Shown: piece by piece, positions 10,713 to 21,850 of the stretch
How positions within the stretch are numbered: position 1 is the stretch's first letter
Layout of the letters: each line of letters begins with the position of its first letter
Assembly (NCBI GenBank): GCA_034769895.1
Contig: CM068368.1
Coordinates: 687,347,877 to 687,411,876 of the forward strand
Length of the DNA stretch: 64,000 nt
Source: Magicicada septendecula
Lineage: Eukaryota; Arthropoda; Insecta; Hemiptera; Cicadidae
Direction of reading: 5' to 3'
Translations under genes and position numbers: made by a program
The notes under the pieces: model-generated
What the model was told of the DNA's origin: nothing
What the model saw: the letters and a program-made list of their open reading frames with translations, nothing else
The model's database searches: none

Positions 10713-12689
10713 GCCTCGAAAGAGTATGAGCGACCAGTTGATTTAACTCTAGAACAAACAATCAGTGCCGATGCAGGTAATTCTCTAACAGGTATAAGCC
10801 ATTTCACCAATTCCATTACCGCCAGGCAACGTTGGGCGTTGAGTCATAGCATACGAACAAAAATTATATCCACAGTCTTACAAAACTTGAAAATAAACGA
10901 AGCAAAATGATACCGTCAAAGAATTAGACCCGCATAGAATAAATAAAGACCAAAAATGCTTAGAAAACATAATCGATAAGATAAATAAAAATATAAATCC
11001 ATTTGATGAAAGAATAGATAATAATAGTTTATTTAATATTGTCACCGGTCGGGCTGCGTCTAAGGAGACTGCTTGTTTTCTACTGAATGTATATAAATTA
11101 GGCGAAGAACAGAATGAAGAATTTTATAATAGCTTGCAATAATGATCGCTATAGATTTGAAGCATCAATAAAAAAGAATATCATTAAGAATTTTGCGTCG
11201 GAATGTCTGAGAAAAATGCAAAAAATTACTGATGGTAGTAAAAACGTCTTAATTAAAATGGAGCGTGATATTTTTGGCCGGTTGCTGGCAATTGCCTTAG
11301 AAGAAAAAATTGATATGGCGCAATGTTTATCATATCCATTATCACCAGCACCACCTGCTTTATGCCAATGTACTGGGGAAATGCACAAAACAGATAAATC
11401 AGCACTTACAAAAATATTACGCTCTTCTAACGAGAATTTACCACCAACTCGAATAGATGTTGAAATAATTGATGGGTTTTACTTTTTATACCATTTAGGT
11501 CCATCAGTTCCTCAAACGTTTGATAAAATAGCAGAAGTAATATTGTCAAATATTTGTAATACAACCGCATCCGAAATTCATATCATTTTTGATCAATATT
11601 TCATCCCCTCGATTAAGGAAATAGAAAGGCTCAATCGTAATGAAATTAGTACTCCTTATACAATACTTGGACCATCACAAAAGAGGCCCAATGATTTTTA
11701 TAAGGCTTTAAAAAATATTAAATTCAAAGAAGCATTAATTTCTTTTTTATCAGCATATTGGTGTTATAATAATGTGGTACCATTTTTGCGCAATAAAAAA
11801 GTTTATATTACAAATAGAGATCAATGTTTCTTATAACGAATTATGGATAATACTGTTTTAAAAACAGTTGAACAAAATTACGATTGTCACCATGAAGAAG
11901 CTGATACCCGAATCATTTATCATTTGAGTAAACTGGAAAATAATAAAAAGGTCATGATTAAAGCGTCTGACACCGACATCCTTGTTATTGTACTTGGAAA
12001 TATACATAAATTACCGACATTAGAAATATATTTAAGCACGATAGGATCAAAGCCTAACGTAATAAATTTTATAAATTGTACAAAATTAGCTGAAACACTC
12101 GGTGATCTTTTGTGTCGTGCTTTGCCCGGTGTTCACGCATACACAGGGTGTGATTACACCGCTAGTTTTTATAGGAAAGGAAAGGTAAAGCCATTTAAAG
12201 AATTAGAAAAAAATCTGCAAGTTCAACATGTATTTGCTTGTTTAAACAAATATGAAGAACATGGAAATATTACAAGAATTTACATCCAAATTTTACGGCA
12301 TAAATTGTAAGAGCGTAAACGATGCCAGATTGTTAATTTTTCAAAGTCGATTTTCATCAACGTCGGTCGCGGAATATTTTGTAAAAAAAGTGAAAAGCTT
12401 TGATTCAACCCTAATTCCTCCATGCTGGAGATCACAGAAACAAAAGATCTTACGTACAATTTATGTAACGTCAATGTGGCAAAATGCTACAGAAGTAAAT
12501 TGCGTCAAACTGTTACCAGAACAATGCGGTTGGATTGTAGATGAGGACAAAATCGAACCACTTTAGTTCGAAGGTGAACCCACACCTCTTTTAGTTGAAG
12601 ACATTGTCCTGGTAGAGACAGACGAAGATATAGAATTTAATGAAGTTGATAATGATAGTGTGATTATAATGATGTTGGGTAAAAATTAA
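10707..12689 (+). pseudogene. Element D protein: HEEADTR/DTD/TGCD family, lightly frameshifted
   Basis: Blocks in order: VDLTLEQTISADAGNS (about 10740), FDERIDNNSLFNIVTGRAAS, then after a frameshift near 11130 a 240-codon frame with DGFYFLYHLG and IIFDQYFIPSIKEIER. After a stop near 11835 comes a frame with HEEADTRI (11891-11914), KASDTDILVIVLG (about 11961-11999) and ALPGVHAYTGCDYT (about 12120-12160). After another shift near 12260 comes WRSQ, then the acidic tail FEGEPTPLL through an in-frame TAG at about 12564 to a final stop at 12687-12689. The spacing of E-A-D, D-x-D and G-C-D-Y resembles the XPG-I/FEN1 and PIN nuclease metal sites (EAEA, DSD, GSDY). That is my structural inference, not an established assignment. 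The family is known to be hugely expanded in some invertebrate genomes. Only about four lesions, so D is much less decayed than C. Confidence 0.7.
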
Positions 12690-13042
12690 AAAAGTAGTAA
12701 TTAATGCATGAAAAAAATGAACTAAATTAATAATATTACAATTTTCTGTATAGTTCAATTCATTTAATTATAAGTGCGTTAAAGACCAATTTAATTATAT
12801 TATATATGTATGTTTTGTAAAATGCTGTAATAAATCATTATTACTTTTTGTAAATAGTGATAATTATTCCCATTCCCATAGTGTTTACCATTTTATTCCC
12901 AAATACTCATGTAATATATGATACTAGAAATTGCATGTTATTGCGTCACTCTCTATCTTATTTTAGTGGTATATTGAAAAACAGAGTATTCAGAAATACA
13001 GTACAATGGCATAGCATAGCATTCGTAATCACTAATTGGACG
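12690..13042. other. Element D 3' interior, non-coding
   Basis: AT-rich sequence between the D gene and its right arm. An open frame starting at 12857 runs into the arm ORF, but its first 60 codons have no counterpart on the left. Confidence 0.5.
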
Positions 13043-13552
13043 AACAACAATAGTTTTCTAAAATTACCAGCTGGAAATATACCTGCGAGGAGAACCTATG
13101 CGGATGGGAATTCCATGTTATTTTTAGGAATACAAAGCTTTGTGCCAGGTACTTCTGACAGGCTTAGACGTGGCACAAATGCATATTTCATTAAAAGAAA
13201 GTATAAACTTGAATTTAATCATGATTTGAAGCTGTTACTAGATGGGTATAGTAACAACTCAAAAAAACAAATAAAAAACAATTGTGCCAAAACATTCCAA
13301 CAAGATTTAATAAAGCACAAAAATATTTTTTTACTCAACTATATAAACACTAAGTTTTCGCAGTAATTTTAAGTTGTTACTTTATTGGCTGAATTGCTGT
13401 TCAAAAAATTTTGCGGGGGTGGGGTAGAAAAAATTATTGAACAACTTCCGCCCAGGCACAAAATGATTTTTTCCATTCTCGCTGTGTGAACTACCATTTT
13501 CAAAACATTTTCTTCTGTTTACTTATTGGCTGGAATTTTTACCGTCAGCTCT
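13043..13552 (-). repeat. Right inverted arm of element D
   Basis: Inverted copy of 10169-10680 with only scattered differences. Confidence 0.85.
13057..13366 (+). CDS. Conserved ORF inside right arm of element D
   Basis: Arm copy of the ORF at 10368-10712, again reading outward: SFLKLPAGNIPARRTYADGN, GIQSFVPGTSDRLRRGTNAY, then DGYSNNSKKQIK. It diverges at the C-terminus after a one-base shift relative to the left copy. It is open upstream to 12857 in the interior. No domain recognised, function unknown. Confidence 0.4.
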
Positions 13553-14575
13553 CAGTCTATCAGTCCAGCGTTCAGCATAACGGAAGTAACCCCCCTATCT
13601 GTCGGCCAAAAACGTTTTTAGCTAATAGCGAAAATAAAAAACAATTCGTTGAAATGTTGAAAAAAAATCGAAGAACAAAAGTCTGAAGTTCGACAGTCAT
13701 CTGACAACGCAGATACACTGATTGTGCAAACTGACATTCAGAAGCCTCAGAACTTGCAAGTGACAATTGTTGGCCAAGATATTGATTTGCTTGTACTTGT
13801 GATAGCTTTAAGTCCAGCGATATTTTTCTTGAAACCAAATATCGGCAAAATTCAAGCAAAATTATTTTCCTCGCAAAATTTTCAAATGCAGTTCACAAAT
13901 GTCAAAAGTTTCATCCTTCTAGCACATGCTTTTAGTGGCTGTGACATGACTAGTTGAGTTAACAGAAGTGTGGACAATGTGCTGTAGCAGTATTCAATAG
14001 TGTGAATTTAAATAAAAGTGAAGTAGAAAAAGCTGGTGAAATATTATTTCTAATTCTGAAAGATGAAAGTCAAACACTAGACGAGTACAGATTTCAGATG
14101 TTTCAGAAATCTCTCAAAAAGTTATCTGCCAAATTAGAGCTGTTACTTCCAACTTCAGCAGATATAGCAACTAAACTCTGCATTCCTTTAGAGTTTACTA
14201 CCAAGTTCAGAAATGGCTAGGCAACCATAAAAGTTCAGGGAAATGGGGATGGGAAAGAAAAAATAATTTTTTGCAGCCCATTAAGACTACATTAGAACCA
14301 GCTCTGAATCACTTTTGAATTTAATTTCCTGTGGCTGCACGACTGACTGTTCTACTCTTCATTGTCGCTGCCTAAAATCCGGATTGTAATGCCTAGTTAT
14401 GTGTAAAAATTGCCAGGGATCAACGTGTCCGCAACTGTGAAACGCCAGGTTATAATATTAATATTACTGATAGTGAAAGATTAATATTGATGATGAAAAT
14501 GAAAGTGAATTTCTTATTGATGATCTTGAAGAAACAAATGTCAATAAAAACAGTGACACTGAAGACATTTTGTGA
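13553..14575 (+). pseudogene. Element C protein, C-terminal half with Cys-rich tail (broken)
   Basis: Continues the C protein after element D: SISPAFSITEVTPLS, FLANSENKKQFVEML, then (new frame, 13724-13957) NADTLIVQTDIQK, VTIVGQDIDLLVLVIAL, and ILLAHAFSGCDMTS. These line up with HEEADTR, DTD and TGCD in element D, with the Glu of EAD replaced by Asn. At 14318-14440 there is a Cys-rich block reading CGCTTDC, HCRCLKSGL, a stop, CKNCQGSTC, typical of the family's C-terminal metal-binding tail. An acidic tail follows, ending at 14575. Several stops and frameshifts make it inactive. Confidence 0.65.
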
Positions 14576-15267
14576 CTTAAATTATTATAATAAAAAGACT
14601 CTTACAAAAGGAAAATCGTACCATATTTTTAAATAGTAGCGTATAATTTTCGTGTAACACTTTTGTTGTATTATTTTAAATTATTTCCATTTAATTCAAT
14701 TTAAATTTATCACCTGATATTTCCCAACAAATTATTTATTCAGCTGTAAAAATTTTACTTTGTCTTGAGTGTTTGTTTTCGTAAATGTTTTGTGTTGATT
14801 TACCTTCCTTTTGTGTAATTCACATATTTGACTTCATAAACTGATTGCTTTCTGATTTTGACATTTTATGATATGTGTTTAATTATGTAATTAATTTTAT
14901 TAAGATTAATTTTTTCGTATTTTTACATCATTTTAATTTTAGTTATCAATTCAATAAAAAATTCAGATTTTAAATTCTCAATAATTATGGCATTTGTTCT
15001 TTTTATTCAAACAATGTTGAATTTATAAAAGTTGTGTTTCATTTTGCGATCCTTTTACTATATTATTCTTACTGCTGTTATTATCATTACAATTTTGTAA
15101 ATATCGAAAGATACTTTTCCAAAATATTTCACCTGGAATAATAAATTATGTGAACTTATCAAAAATGTGTTTTTTCCACTTTTCGTAAATATTCCTCTTC
15201 TAAAAAATTCAATACACACAAAATACGAAAAAATACATCATACTCTAAGTTTTAAATGTGGCCTATT
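14576..15267. other. Element C 3' interior, non-coding
   Basis: Very AT-rich. No gene seen between the C pseudogene and its right arm. Confidence 0.5.
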
Positions 15268-15530
15268 CCAACAATCTTTGACATACAGGAATGTGACGCC
15301 CACCAAATTATAGGAAATTTTGTGAGCTACAACTTTTATTTGAAAAATGTTTTGATAAAATACTTCGTTTTTAAGTTATATGCAAAAAATCGTTTTTTCA
15401 CCACCCCCAATCCCTGTAAAACCACCCTAGACACTTTTAAGTGGTAGACTCATTGGTTTTGTATAATCTATGGTTCAAGGACCATATGTACAAAAAATTA
15501 CCTTTTATCTAATTTTTTCCTTAAAACTTC
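15268..15530 (-). repeat. Right inverted arm of element C
   Basis: Inverted match to 8770-9012. Confidence 0.75.
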
Positions 15531-17280
15531 CTATTAGCTATTAGCGTACACGGACGGTATTACTGTTCTAAGAGCACACGATCTCATCACAGTGCTCCGC
15601 ATGGAAACGTTCTAAGCAGACGAACTATATAATCAATTGTTGGCATATAACATCTTAACTTGTGTTATAACTTAGGGAACCCGCGTTAATTGGTTATGCC
15701 AATTATACAGGCTGCCTTTCGTTGTGACGAGCTGAAAATTAATCACAACAAATAAAACAATTCTTATATCAGGATATTGGGAAGGGGAGACTGTTGATTT
15801 ATGCACTCAGTTTACTCGGTACTCAGATGACATCTCTTTATTACATTATGAGATAAAGTTCTCAACATATAGTTTACAGTATAATTATATATATTACCCT
15901 TTCATAAGGGCCCTCAAAATATGATGTACATCTATTTAATTTATTCCACGGATCCGGGATTGAATATATATTAAGTTAATAATGGTCACCTTGCCATATA
16001 CAATATTGAAAATTGAGCCATTTGAAGAATGGACTTAATTAATCTTTCAAAACAAGAAAACTTTTAGTCTAAACATTTACTCTTTTGCTATAACCAGTGT
16101 TATTAGATTACAGACTACATGTTACATATAATGTCTGTCTTTTAAAGTCTTAAAAGTGGGGAGTTAAATTGTCTTTTGTGGGTAATAATTTTAGTAACTC
16201 ATAACCATGGAAGACAAGCCTCCATGTCACCTGGTTTTCAGTATTTGCTGCAGAATTGGTTCTTCGGTCCTTGGTGTGTTTCCTGAAGGTCTGTCGTTGC
16301 CTTAGTATCCGGTGACGGTGAAGTTCCTGAAGTCTGTTATATCATTCGGGGTGAAGTACTCTCATCTTAGGCGACTGTAGTAATTCTTGTAGGATACTCT
16401 CATCTTAGACGACTGTTGTAATTCTTGTAGTTATAATAAATAAATAGAAAGTTTGTTTCACAGTAATACACTTCACATGATTATTTATTAGTTGAATATC
16501 ACCTTCATGTTTGTAGTAACGTATGAATTACATAGTTTGTTATTTATTCATTAAGAGAGAGATGTCATCGCCGCACAAATTTAGTTATTTAAATATTCAT
16601 TGAACCAACCATTCACATAATTATACACGCGTCGCGAAACAACGCTGTACCCAGCTTACGGCGTGAGCGCTCCATTGCAAGTGGGCAAAAATAGTTAGGG
16701 GGAGAGTAGTAATCTCGCGACAATTACTAGTCAACATAAAAGTAGTTCCATGTTTCTAATTTAATTAAAGGACTAAAGTTTGATTAAATAATTAAATAGA
16801 GATATTCTTAGTTACAGACGTTATCAAAGTACATTACAGTGGTCTTATTTAATTATTTAAATAATAACAAATTTTACAATTATATTTAGTTTGTTTAGGG
16901 GTCAGAAAACAAGTTAATTCTGGTCAGTGCCTGTATATGCAGGACTAATTAACAAGCTTTACCCTTTCTGTACAATTGTATTCCCTTTTATTTTATTATT
17001 AGATTTTTTATTAAATATTATTATTATTTAATGATAGCAATAAGATTTAGTTTAAAATGTGAGATTTTATTAAAATTTTAAAATTTCTCAGCTTATACAT
17101 TAACAATTTAATTAATTAACATATTTTTTTTTAATGAAATCGTCACAGGCACAATAAGGAGAGGTCACGGTATGTAACCAAGAACGTGATCAATAGTCTA
17201 CTTTTGTTAACCTATTAGACAACGTGTATCGACAGGGGGCAGACAATATGTAAATTTGCCACTACCTTCCCTTTACTTAA
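15531..17280. other. Unannotated stretch with a 38-bp tandem duplication
   Basis: No gene recognised. A CGCGAC-rich block at 16628-16722 on the minus strand looks like the TGTCGCGAG start of some LTRs, but no second boundary or target duplication was found. Confidence 0.4.
16357..16432 (+). repeat. Tandem duplication, two 38-bp units
   Basis: Units at 16357-16394 and 16395-16432 begin TACTCTCATCTTAG and end AATTCTTGTAG, with about four differences. Confidence 0.9.
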
Positions 17281-17282
17281 TT

Positions 17283-17304
17283 GTGTGTGTGTGTGTGTGT
17301 GTGA
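17283..17304. repeat. (TG)n microsatellite
   Basis: TG tract about 140 bp upstream of the hammerhead-like motif, an arrangement mirrored by the CA tract upstream of the motif at 41.6 kb. Confidence 0.9.
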
Positions 17305-17441
17305 GCGCGTTCGCGTGAATCTGTTCCCTCTTTATCGTTGTCACGTTGTTCATAAAACATAAATTTTACAACTGCATCGACATCCCTTATAAAATCGCAA
17401 ACCGATTTTCCTCAACTGCTTATTATCAATATCTGATACAT

Positions 17442-17491
17442 ATTTCCGACCTGATGATGAACTGAGAGGCTCGAAATCGCTAATCGGGAAT
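17442..17491 (+). ncRNA. Degenerate hammerhead-ribozyme-like motif (Penelope-type 3' end)
   Basis: Core elements in order: CTGATGA (17451-17457), a variable stem II ending AGGCTC, GAAA (17473-17476), a 4-nt TCGC, then TA. Stem I pairs ATTTCCGA (17442-17449) with TCGGGAAT (17484-17491), including one G-U pair. One mismatch sits at the core (C450/A483). The 5' strand of stem II has decayed. The CGCTAATCGGGAAT end is shared with the motif at 41.6 kb, which directly follows a GIY-YIG Penelope-like ORF. I therefore read this as an old 3' end of the same retroelement family. Activity is doubtful. Confidence 0.5.
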
Positions 17492-18068
17492 TGTTTACTT
17501 AGTGTTGTCAAACAGTGTAATTTCTGTTTGTAAATACAGTTTACTTTTACAAGATGTTCTGTATGGAGAATACGTAAAATCTGCAGACAAACATCGCACA
17601 TTGCTTGGGATGCTTCGTTAAGCACTCACATTTTATCACTATACGCTGGCTTACAAGTACTGTCGAATAAATATTTATTTGAAAAATCGATCGAATATTA
17701 ACTGTCTAAATGGTTGTGCATTCGATACAAAAGAAAAATACATTGTATATTTTATATATTAAGACTATATACTTAAGAATGTTATAAATTCACGTGTGGA
17801 AAGACATTAAGCGCCATACAAACAGATGTCTCAGGTAATATTGCCAACGAGCATATTATTATGTATACAACTAAATACATACGAGAGAACGAAGAACGCA
17901 TATTATCTACACGAAAAACGTGATAACACGCTCTCACTTGTACTAATTATTAACATTTTCTGTTTAACTACTTTCCACTGTTCACTTTCACTAGTTACTC
18001 CATACGTCAAATAACAAGAATACAGAAAGAAAGAAAAGTTCAACCTCTGCCAGCCGAACGCAAATCGG
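17492..18068. other. Unannotated spacer
   Basis: No gene recognised. Confidence 0.4.
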
Positions 18069-20152
18069 AGGTGCCTAGAATCAAAATCCGCCAAATCCAT
18101 TCACCCAATTTGTTGGCAAATTGCAAAAAACTGTCCATAAAAAACCATTATCCAGAGTAAATCAGTTTTAACATTAAAAATATCAATTAGTCATTCAGGA
18201 TATAATGTTGATATATCAAACTAATCTGGAATATAGTTTTAAAAATATTTAAGAAATAAAATTGAGAATTTTGGATGTGTCAGGTTTTGATACCAAGACT
18301 GGGATTTGGCGGATTTTGAAACTAAGAAATGAAAGAATTCAAATACGTTTAAAGCTGAAAAAGGGTGTTTATTACCTATCTAATACAATTTTATTTATAA
18401 TTTTGGTTACTTAACATAATTGAATTTAGGCTCCAAATAAAAAATACACGAGTATCTGAAAATTGAGTTTTATTACTACCTTATAAAAAATGTTGTCTCT
18501 TAATTAGACGTCATCACAGTTAACTAACTAACAGTTACTTAACATTTTTCAATGTAACATTAAAGTCTAAAATTAGTTTTTTTACATTTTTTTCTCTATT
18601 ACACTACATATGTGTCTATTTCATTCCCATAAACTACGTCTTCTTCGTTGTAGTCCAATAGCTTTTTGTTTTTCTAAATCAGAATAAAACTTAAGCAGCT
18701 TCACATTATTCCTCCATTCTTCTCCAAAATGTGTTGACAGTAATTTTGACACATCAGTATCTTAGCAGTATTCAGGCAAACTCCTCTCTTTAATGTCTTT
18801 AGTTTAATGTGTATCATGTTTAGTTTGGGTTTAGTGACAAATTAAGCTTTACAAGCTTCACTTCTATAAAAAACTTCACCTTGGACCAAAACATTTTTTA
18901 GGTAAGTCTTCTTTTTTAAAATGATCCTTTTCGATGAGTTGAACTTAAAGTGCCACTGGCCAGGTTTTTTGGACTCTTTTTACTTTACATTTCCAATCCT
19001 TAATTGTAACAGTAGTTCCTACTTCATGTACTGTCACATGTCTCCCAAGAATTTCTTCATACTCCTATATGGCTGAAGAATAGTATCTTTCTTTTTCAGG
19101 TCCTTTTCTATTAAACTGAATACTCTGTTGGGTGGGATGAATGAATGGCCATAGGAAATGTTCACTTGTTCACGAGCATCAGTGACTAGTCACTTTTCCA
19201 GCATAGCAAATGAGTATGATATTTTTATTTTGTCCATCACACCCATCTGAAAAACACTTAACCACTGTTTTCCCTTCAAAATCCATATTCACTAGATGAT
19301 GGTACACACACAAGAAGAAATTATATTTGAATTTTTAGGAAATTCACTTTCACATCATGTGTAGCAGTCAACATTTTCCTTTGTCAGTTTGCATGATGAA
19401 TTTCCTGTAACTATAGAGAAATTATAAAAAGAATACTGTCTGCTGAAGTAAGCAGACTGATCAGATAGTCTCAGCAGAAGTGAGTTTTTTTTTACAGTCA
19501 AAGGTTATGAATATTGCATTGTTATTAGCAGATTTTAATATAGAGTAAAATGCTTTAGCCTTCAGTTTGTGCAATCGCGTCTGAGTTTCTAATTCATTTC
19601 TTCCAATAACAATCTTTCTCTGTTTTGTCACGTTTCCATTCCTGTTTGTTAGGTGTTTTCTTCCTAGCTTCATTTCCAGAAACCACTTTTAAATTAGCTC
19701 CCAGTACTCTCCATTTCAAAAGTATGATAAATAACACCTGTTTTAATAATATTTATTACAAAAACTTATTTTTACAAAACAAAACAGAATATAACTGGAA
19801 ACTCACAATCAAAAAGGTTAAAACAGTGTGATATGTGAAGAAGCAGTAAACAAACATGTAGTGAGTGCATGCTGGGAAGTCACGTGATACAACGGGAAGC
19901 TCTCATTAGTTGACAAGGATTTGGCTGACTTTGAAACTGAGAACTCCAAAACAGCGATTGGATTTGGCTGATTTTGAAACTAAGCCTCATATTTGAATGC
20001 GTATTTTAATAGGATGTGTCAGCTTTTGATCCAAAATAATGTTTTTGCTGAATTCCTCGAGGTCAAATTTATAAGAAACAATGTATAACTCCATTTTATA
20101 TAAATCCATTTTGTCAAAAAATGGATTTGGCGGCTTTTGATACTAGGCACCT
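18069..20152 (-). mobile_element. Element E: about 2.1-kb TIR DNA transposon
   Basis: Terminal inverted repeats read AGGTGCCTAG.ATCAAAA, then CCGCCAAATCCATT, on both sides (18069-18102 and the complement at 20119-20152). Subterminal repeats recur inside: GGATTTGGCGGATTTTGAAA near 18301, GGATTTGGCTGACTTTGAAA near 19918, a third copy near 19964, and GGATGTGTCAG...TTTTGAT near 18273 and 20014. Such subterminal repeats are usually transposase-binding sites. A minus-strand transposase remnant lies inside. Target duplication unclear (TCGG against TCGT). Confidence 0.75.
18600..19673 (-). pseudogene. Transposase remnant of element E (DGCDGQNKN type)
   Basis: The best-preserved frame (19461-19673) contains KLKAKAFYSILKSANNNAIF then FTFDxxKKL-like sequence. 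Downstream on the minus strand, at about 19204-19260, is KCFSDGCDGQNKNI. This matches the xSDGCxGQNKNxx block around a catalytic Asp in a widespread insect transposase family that is usually annotated only as uncharacterised. Between and after these blocks the frame is repeatedly interrupted. The enzyme would be a DDE-type transposase acting on the AGGTGCC ends. I cannot name the superfamily with certainty. Confidence 0.6.
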
Positions 20153-21590
20153 TCGTGTTTTATCTAACGTGACGTTTCAAGAAACGGCGCACAAAACTTC
20201 CGGGATCTTCCACAGTCAACCTCTTGCTTTTGGTTTCCATTGCACTCGTAAATGAACTCTTGTTAATACAAACCGATTTCGAAAATTAATCAATTACTTC
20301 CACTGGATTTAACATATACCCGGAACTAACGAAGGGTAAAGTTACGGTTAACGGGCAGGCCAAGAATGCGATTCTTCTTTTACGATACAGCAATCACACT
20401 TTCTCATACCCATTCACTTCCCCAATGAATGATTGGCATTCAGTTTATCCGGTCTTAACGCTCGTCGGTAACAACGTTCAAATCTGTATTAGTCCATATG
20501 AACTTGCGCAGATGGCATTACATTGTATACTAGCTCCATCAACAACCAAAGTGTGTGACTCGAAAACCACCTTTTCGAAGAACTGACCTTACTTAATTCT
20601 GCAAAGCGCTCCTTGGGGACCGGTCCCCGAAAGCGACCTGCAGACTTAAGCTAAGTTCTTTGAAAAAGTGATTTTAAATAAATATGATAATTTATTACAA
20701 ATATAGTGAAGTAGTAAAAATGTATGAAACTGCGTGTGTGAGTATGCGTGCGCGCCACTGCGCCCATAATCCAGTGGCGGCCCTGATATTTAAAGGCCCC
20801 TTACAAATTGAAATGAAGAATTAAGCCATATAATTAATGTAAGCCAATAAGCACGTTAATAGTTTTAATGTGTTAACATAGATAGTAAAAGCATGAACAA
20901 AACAAAAATTAAATGCCCATAACAATCGTAGGCCTACATAATGTAAAACTAATATGAGCACAAAAAGAAGGTACCATATAAAACTATTCCCTTCCTTTTA
21001 GGAGTACTGAATTTAATCAATCAAATCAGGGAAGTCCAATTTTCAAGTACTTTCAATCGATACGATCGCAAGTGAAGATAACCTCTTTTCAGAAATGCTT
21101 CATCGAAGATTAATGTTAAAGAAAACATAGTTCTGCAGCTGCAACGGATACTGACATACTCAAAAGAATTCTTATTTTTTATTATTCTGTGTATAGAACA
21201 ATAACAACAATAATAACAAACTTTGTTGTGTTTTGAAACATATTTTTTCAGTGTGTAATAGATTCCGAAGTCTTTAGGTTCAGCTCTGGCAAACAGTATG
21301 ACGAATCTTCGACTTGCACCGTGAATAGTTCTTGTGGGTGGTTGTAGAAGTTCTTCATCGAATTCGTCCTTCAACGTTTTAATGTAGTAAAGAAGGCCAA
21401 AATGTCTTCTTAATTCGTAATTTCTTAAACTTGCAAATCTTGTGGAGTACTGACATCTGCAGCCATATAAAAGATATGTTTCTGCATATGTATTATATCA
21501 TCAGAATTTTCATAATAAAAACAAATTTTTTTTACCCTAAGTTGAAGCTGCGCGAGGTCCAGTCACCACCACACCGTATTCTGCTGAATG
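20153..21590. other. Unannotated stretch
   Basis: No gene recognised. A 14-bp perfect palindrome GGGGACCGGTCCCC lies at 20615-20628. Confidence 0.4.
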
Positions 21591-21850
21591 GAAGATCTCA
21601 CACAGCACCTCCGCCGTCACCATTCCTACCTATTCCTGGCTTCATCTCTTCATACCATACCCTACACTCTACATCCTCTCGTACTTCTCTTCTTCCACTG
21701 TTCTCTAAACAACCGTTGTCGGTAGTCTATTTGCCCTCAGGATATGTCCAATACAGTTTACTTTTCTTCTTTTTATAATCCTCAGACGTTTTCTGTCCTC
21801 CTTGAGCACATCTTCTTTGCTTATTCTACCTACTCACCTTACGTCTTCCA
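21580..21850 (-). pseudogene. LINE reverse transcriptase C-terminal fragment (RTE-like)
   Basis: The minus strand reads VGRISKEDVLKEDRKRLRII, then KRRKVNCIGHILRANRLPTT. This is the conserved post-RT block of many insect endonuclease/reverse-transcriptase LINEs (KRRxxNWIGHILRRNCLL). Stops follow almost immediately and no 3' tail or target duplication was identified. The full element would copy its RNA at a nicked target in the nucleus; this piece is a dead 5'-truncated copy. Confidence 0.7.

Larger units (their letters stand above)
10169..13552 (+). mobile_element. Element D: about 3.4-kb transposon with about 510-bp inverted arms, nested in element C
   Basis: The arm at 10169-10680 is a close inverted copy of 13043-13552. 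Both share GCTGAC.GTAAAAATTCC termini, CAGCCAATAAGTAAACAG and a G/C-rich GGGGTGGGGTAGAAAA block. D splits the coding region of element C, since the C protein reads up to 10168 and continues after 13552, so D is younger. D carries its own copy of the same protein family (10707-12689). The inverted arms are also coding-like, each holding one copy of a conserved ORF that reads outward. Target duplication not resolved. Confidence 0.75.
8770..15530 (+). mobile_element. Element C: inverted-repeat transposon of the HEEADTR/TGCD family, outer member of a nested pair
   Basis: The arm at about 8770-9012 is an inverted copy of about 15268-15530. Shared blocks include AATGAGTCTACCACTTAAA, ATAAAAGTTGTAGCTCACAAA and GTCACATTCCTGTA-like sequence. 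The interior encodes a broken plus-strand gene of a large expanded family, interrupted by a SINE (9015-9175) and by the related element D (10169-13552). Arms of about 250 bp and an internal gene argue for a DNA transposon. I could not identify a target duplication. Confidence 0.7.

Noticed and set aside
16628-16722. TGTCGCGAGATTACTAC-type LTR start on the minus strand
   Set aside because: I could not find the second LTR boundary or a flanking duplication, so an LTR call is not supported.
20615-20628. Perfect 14-bp palindrome GGGGACCGGTCCCC
   Set aside because: Isolated and short. No surrounding structure gives it a function.
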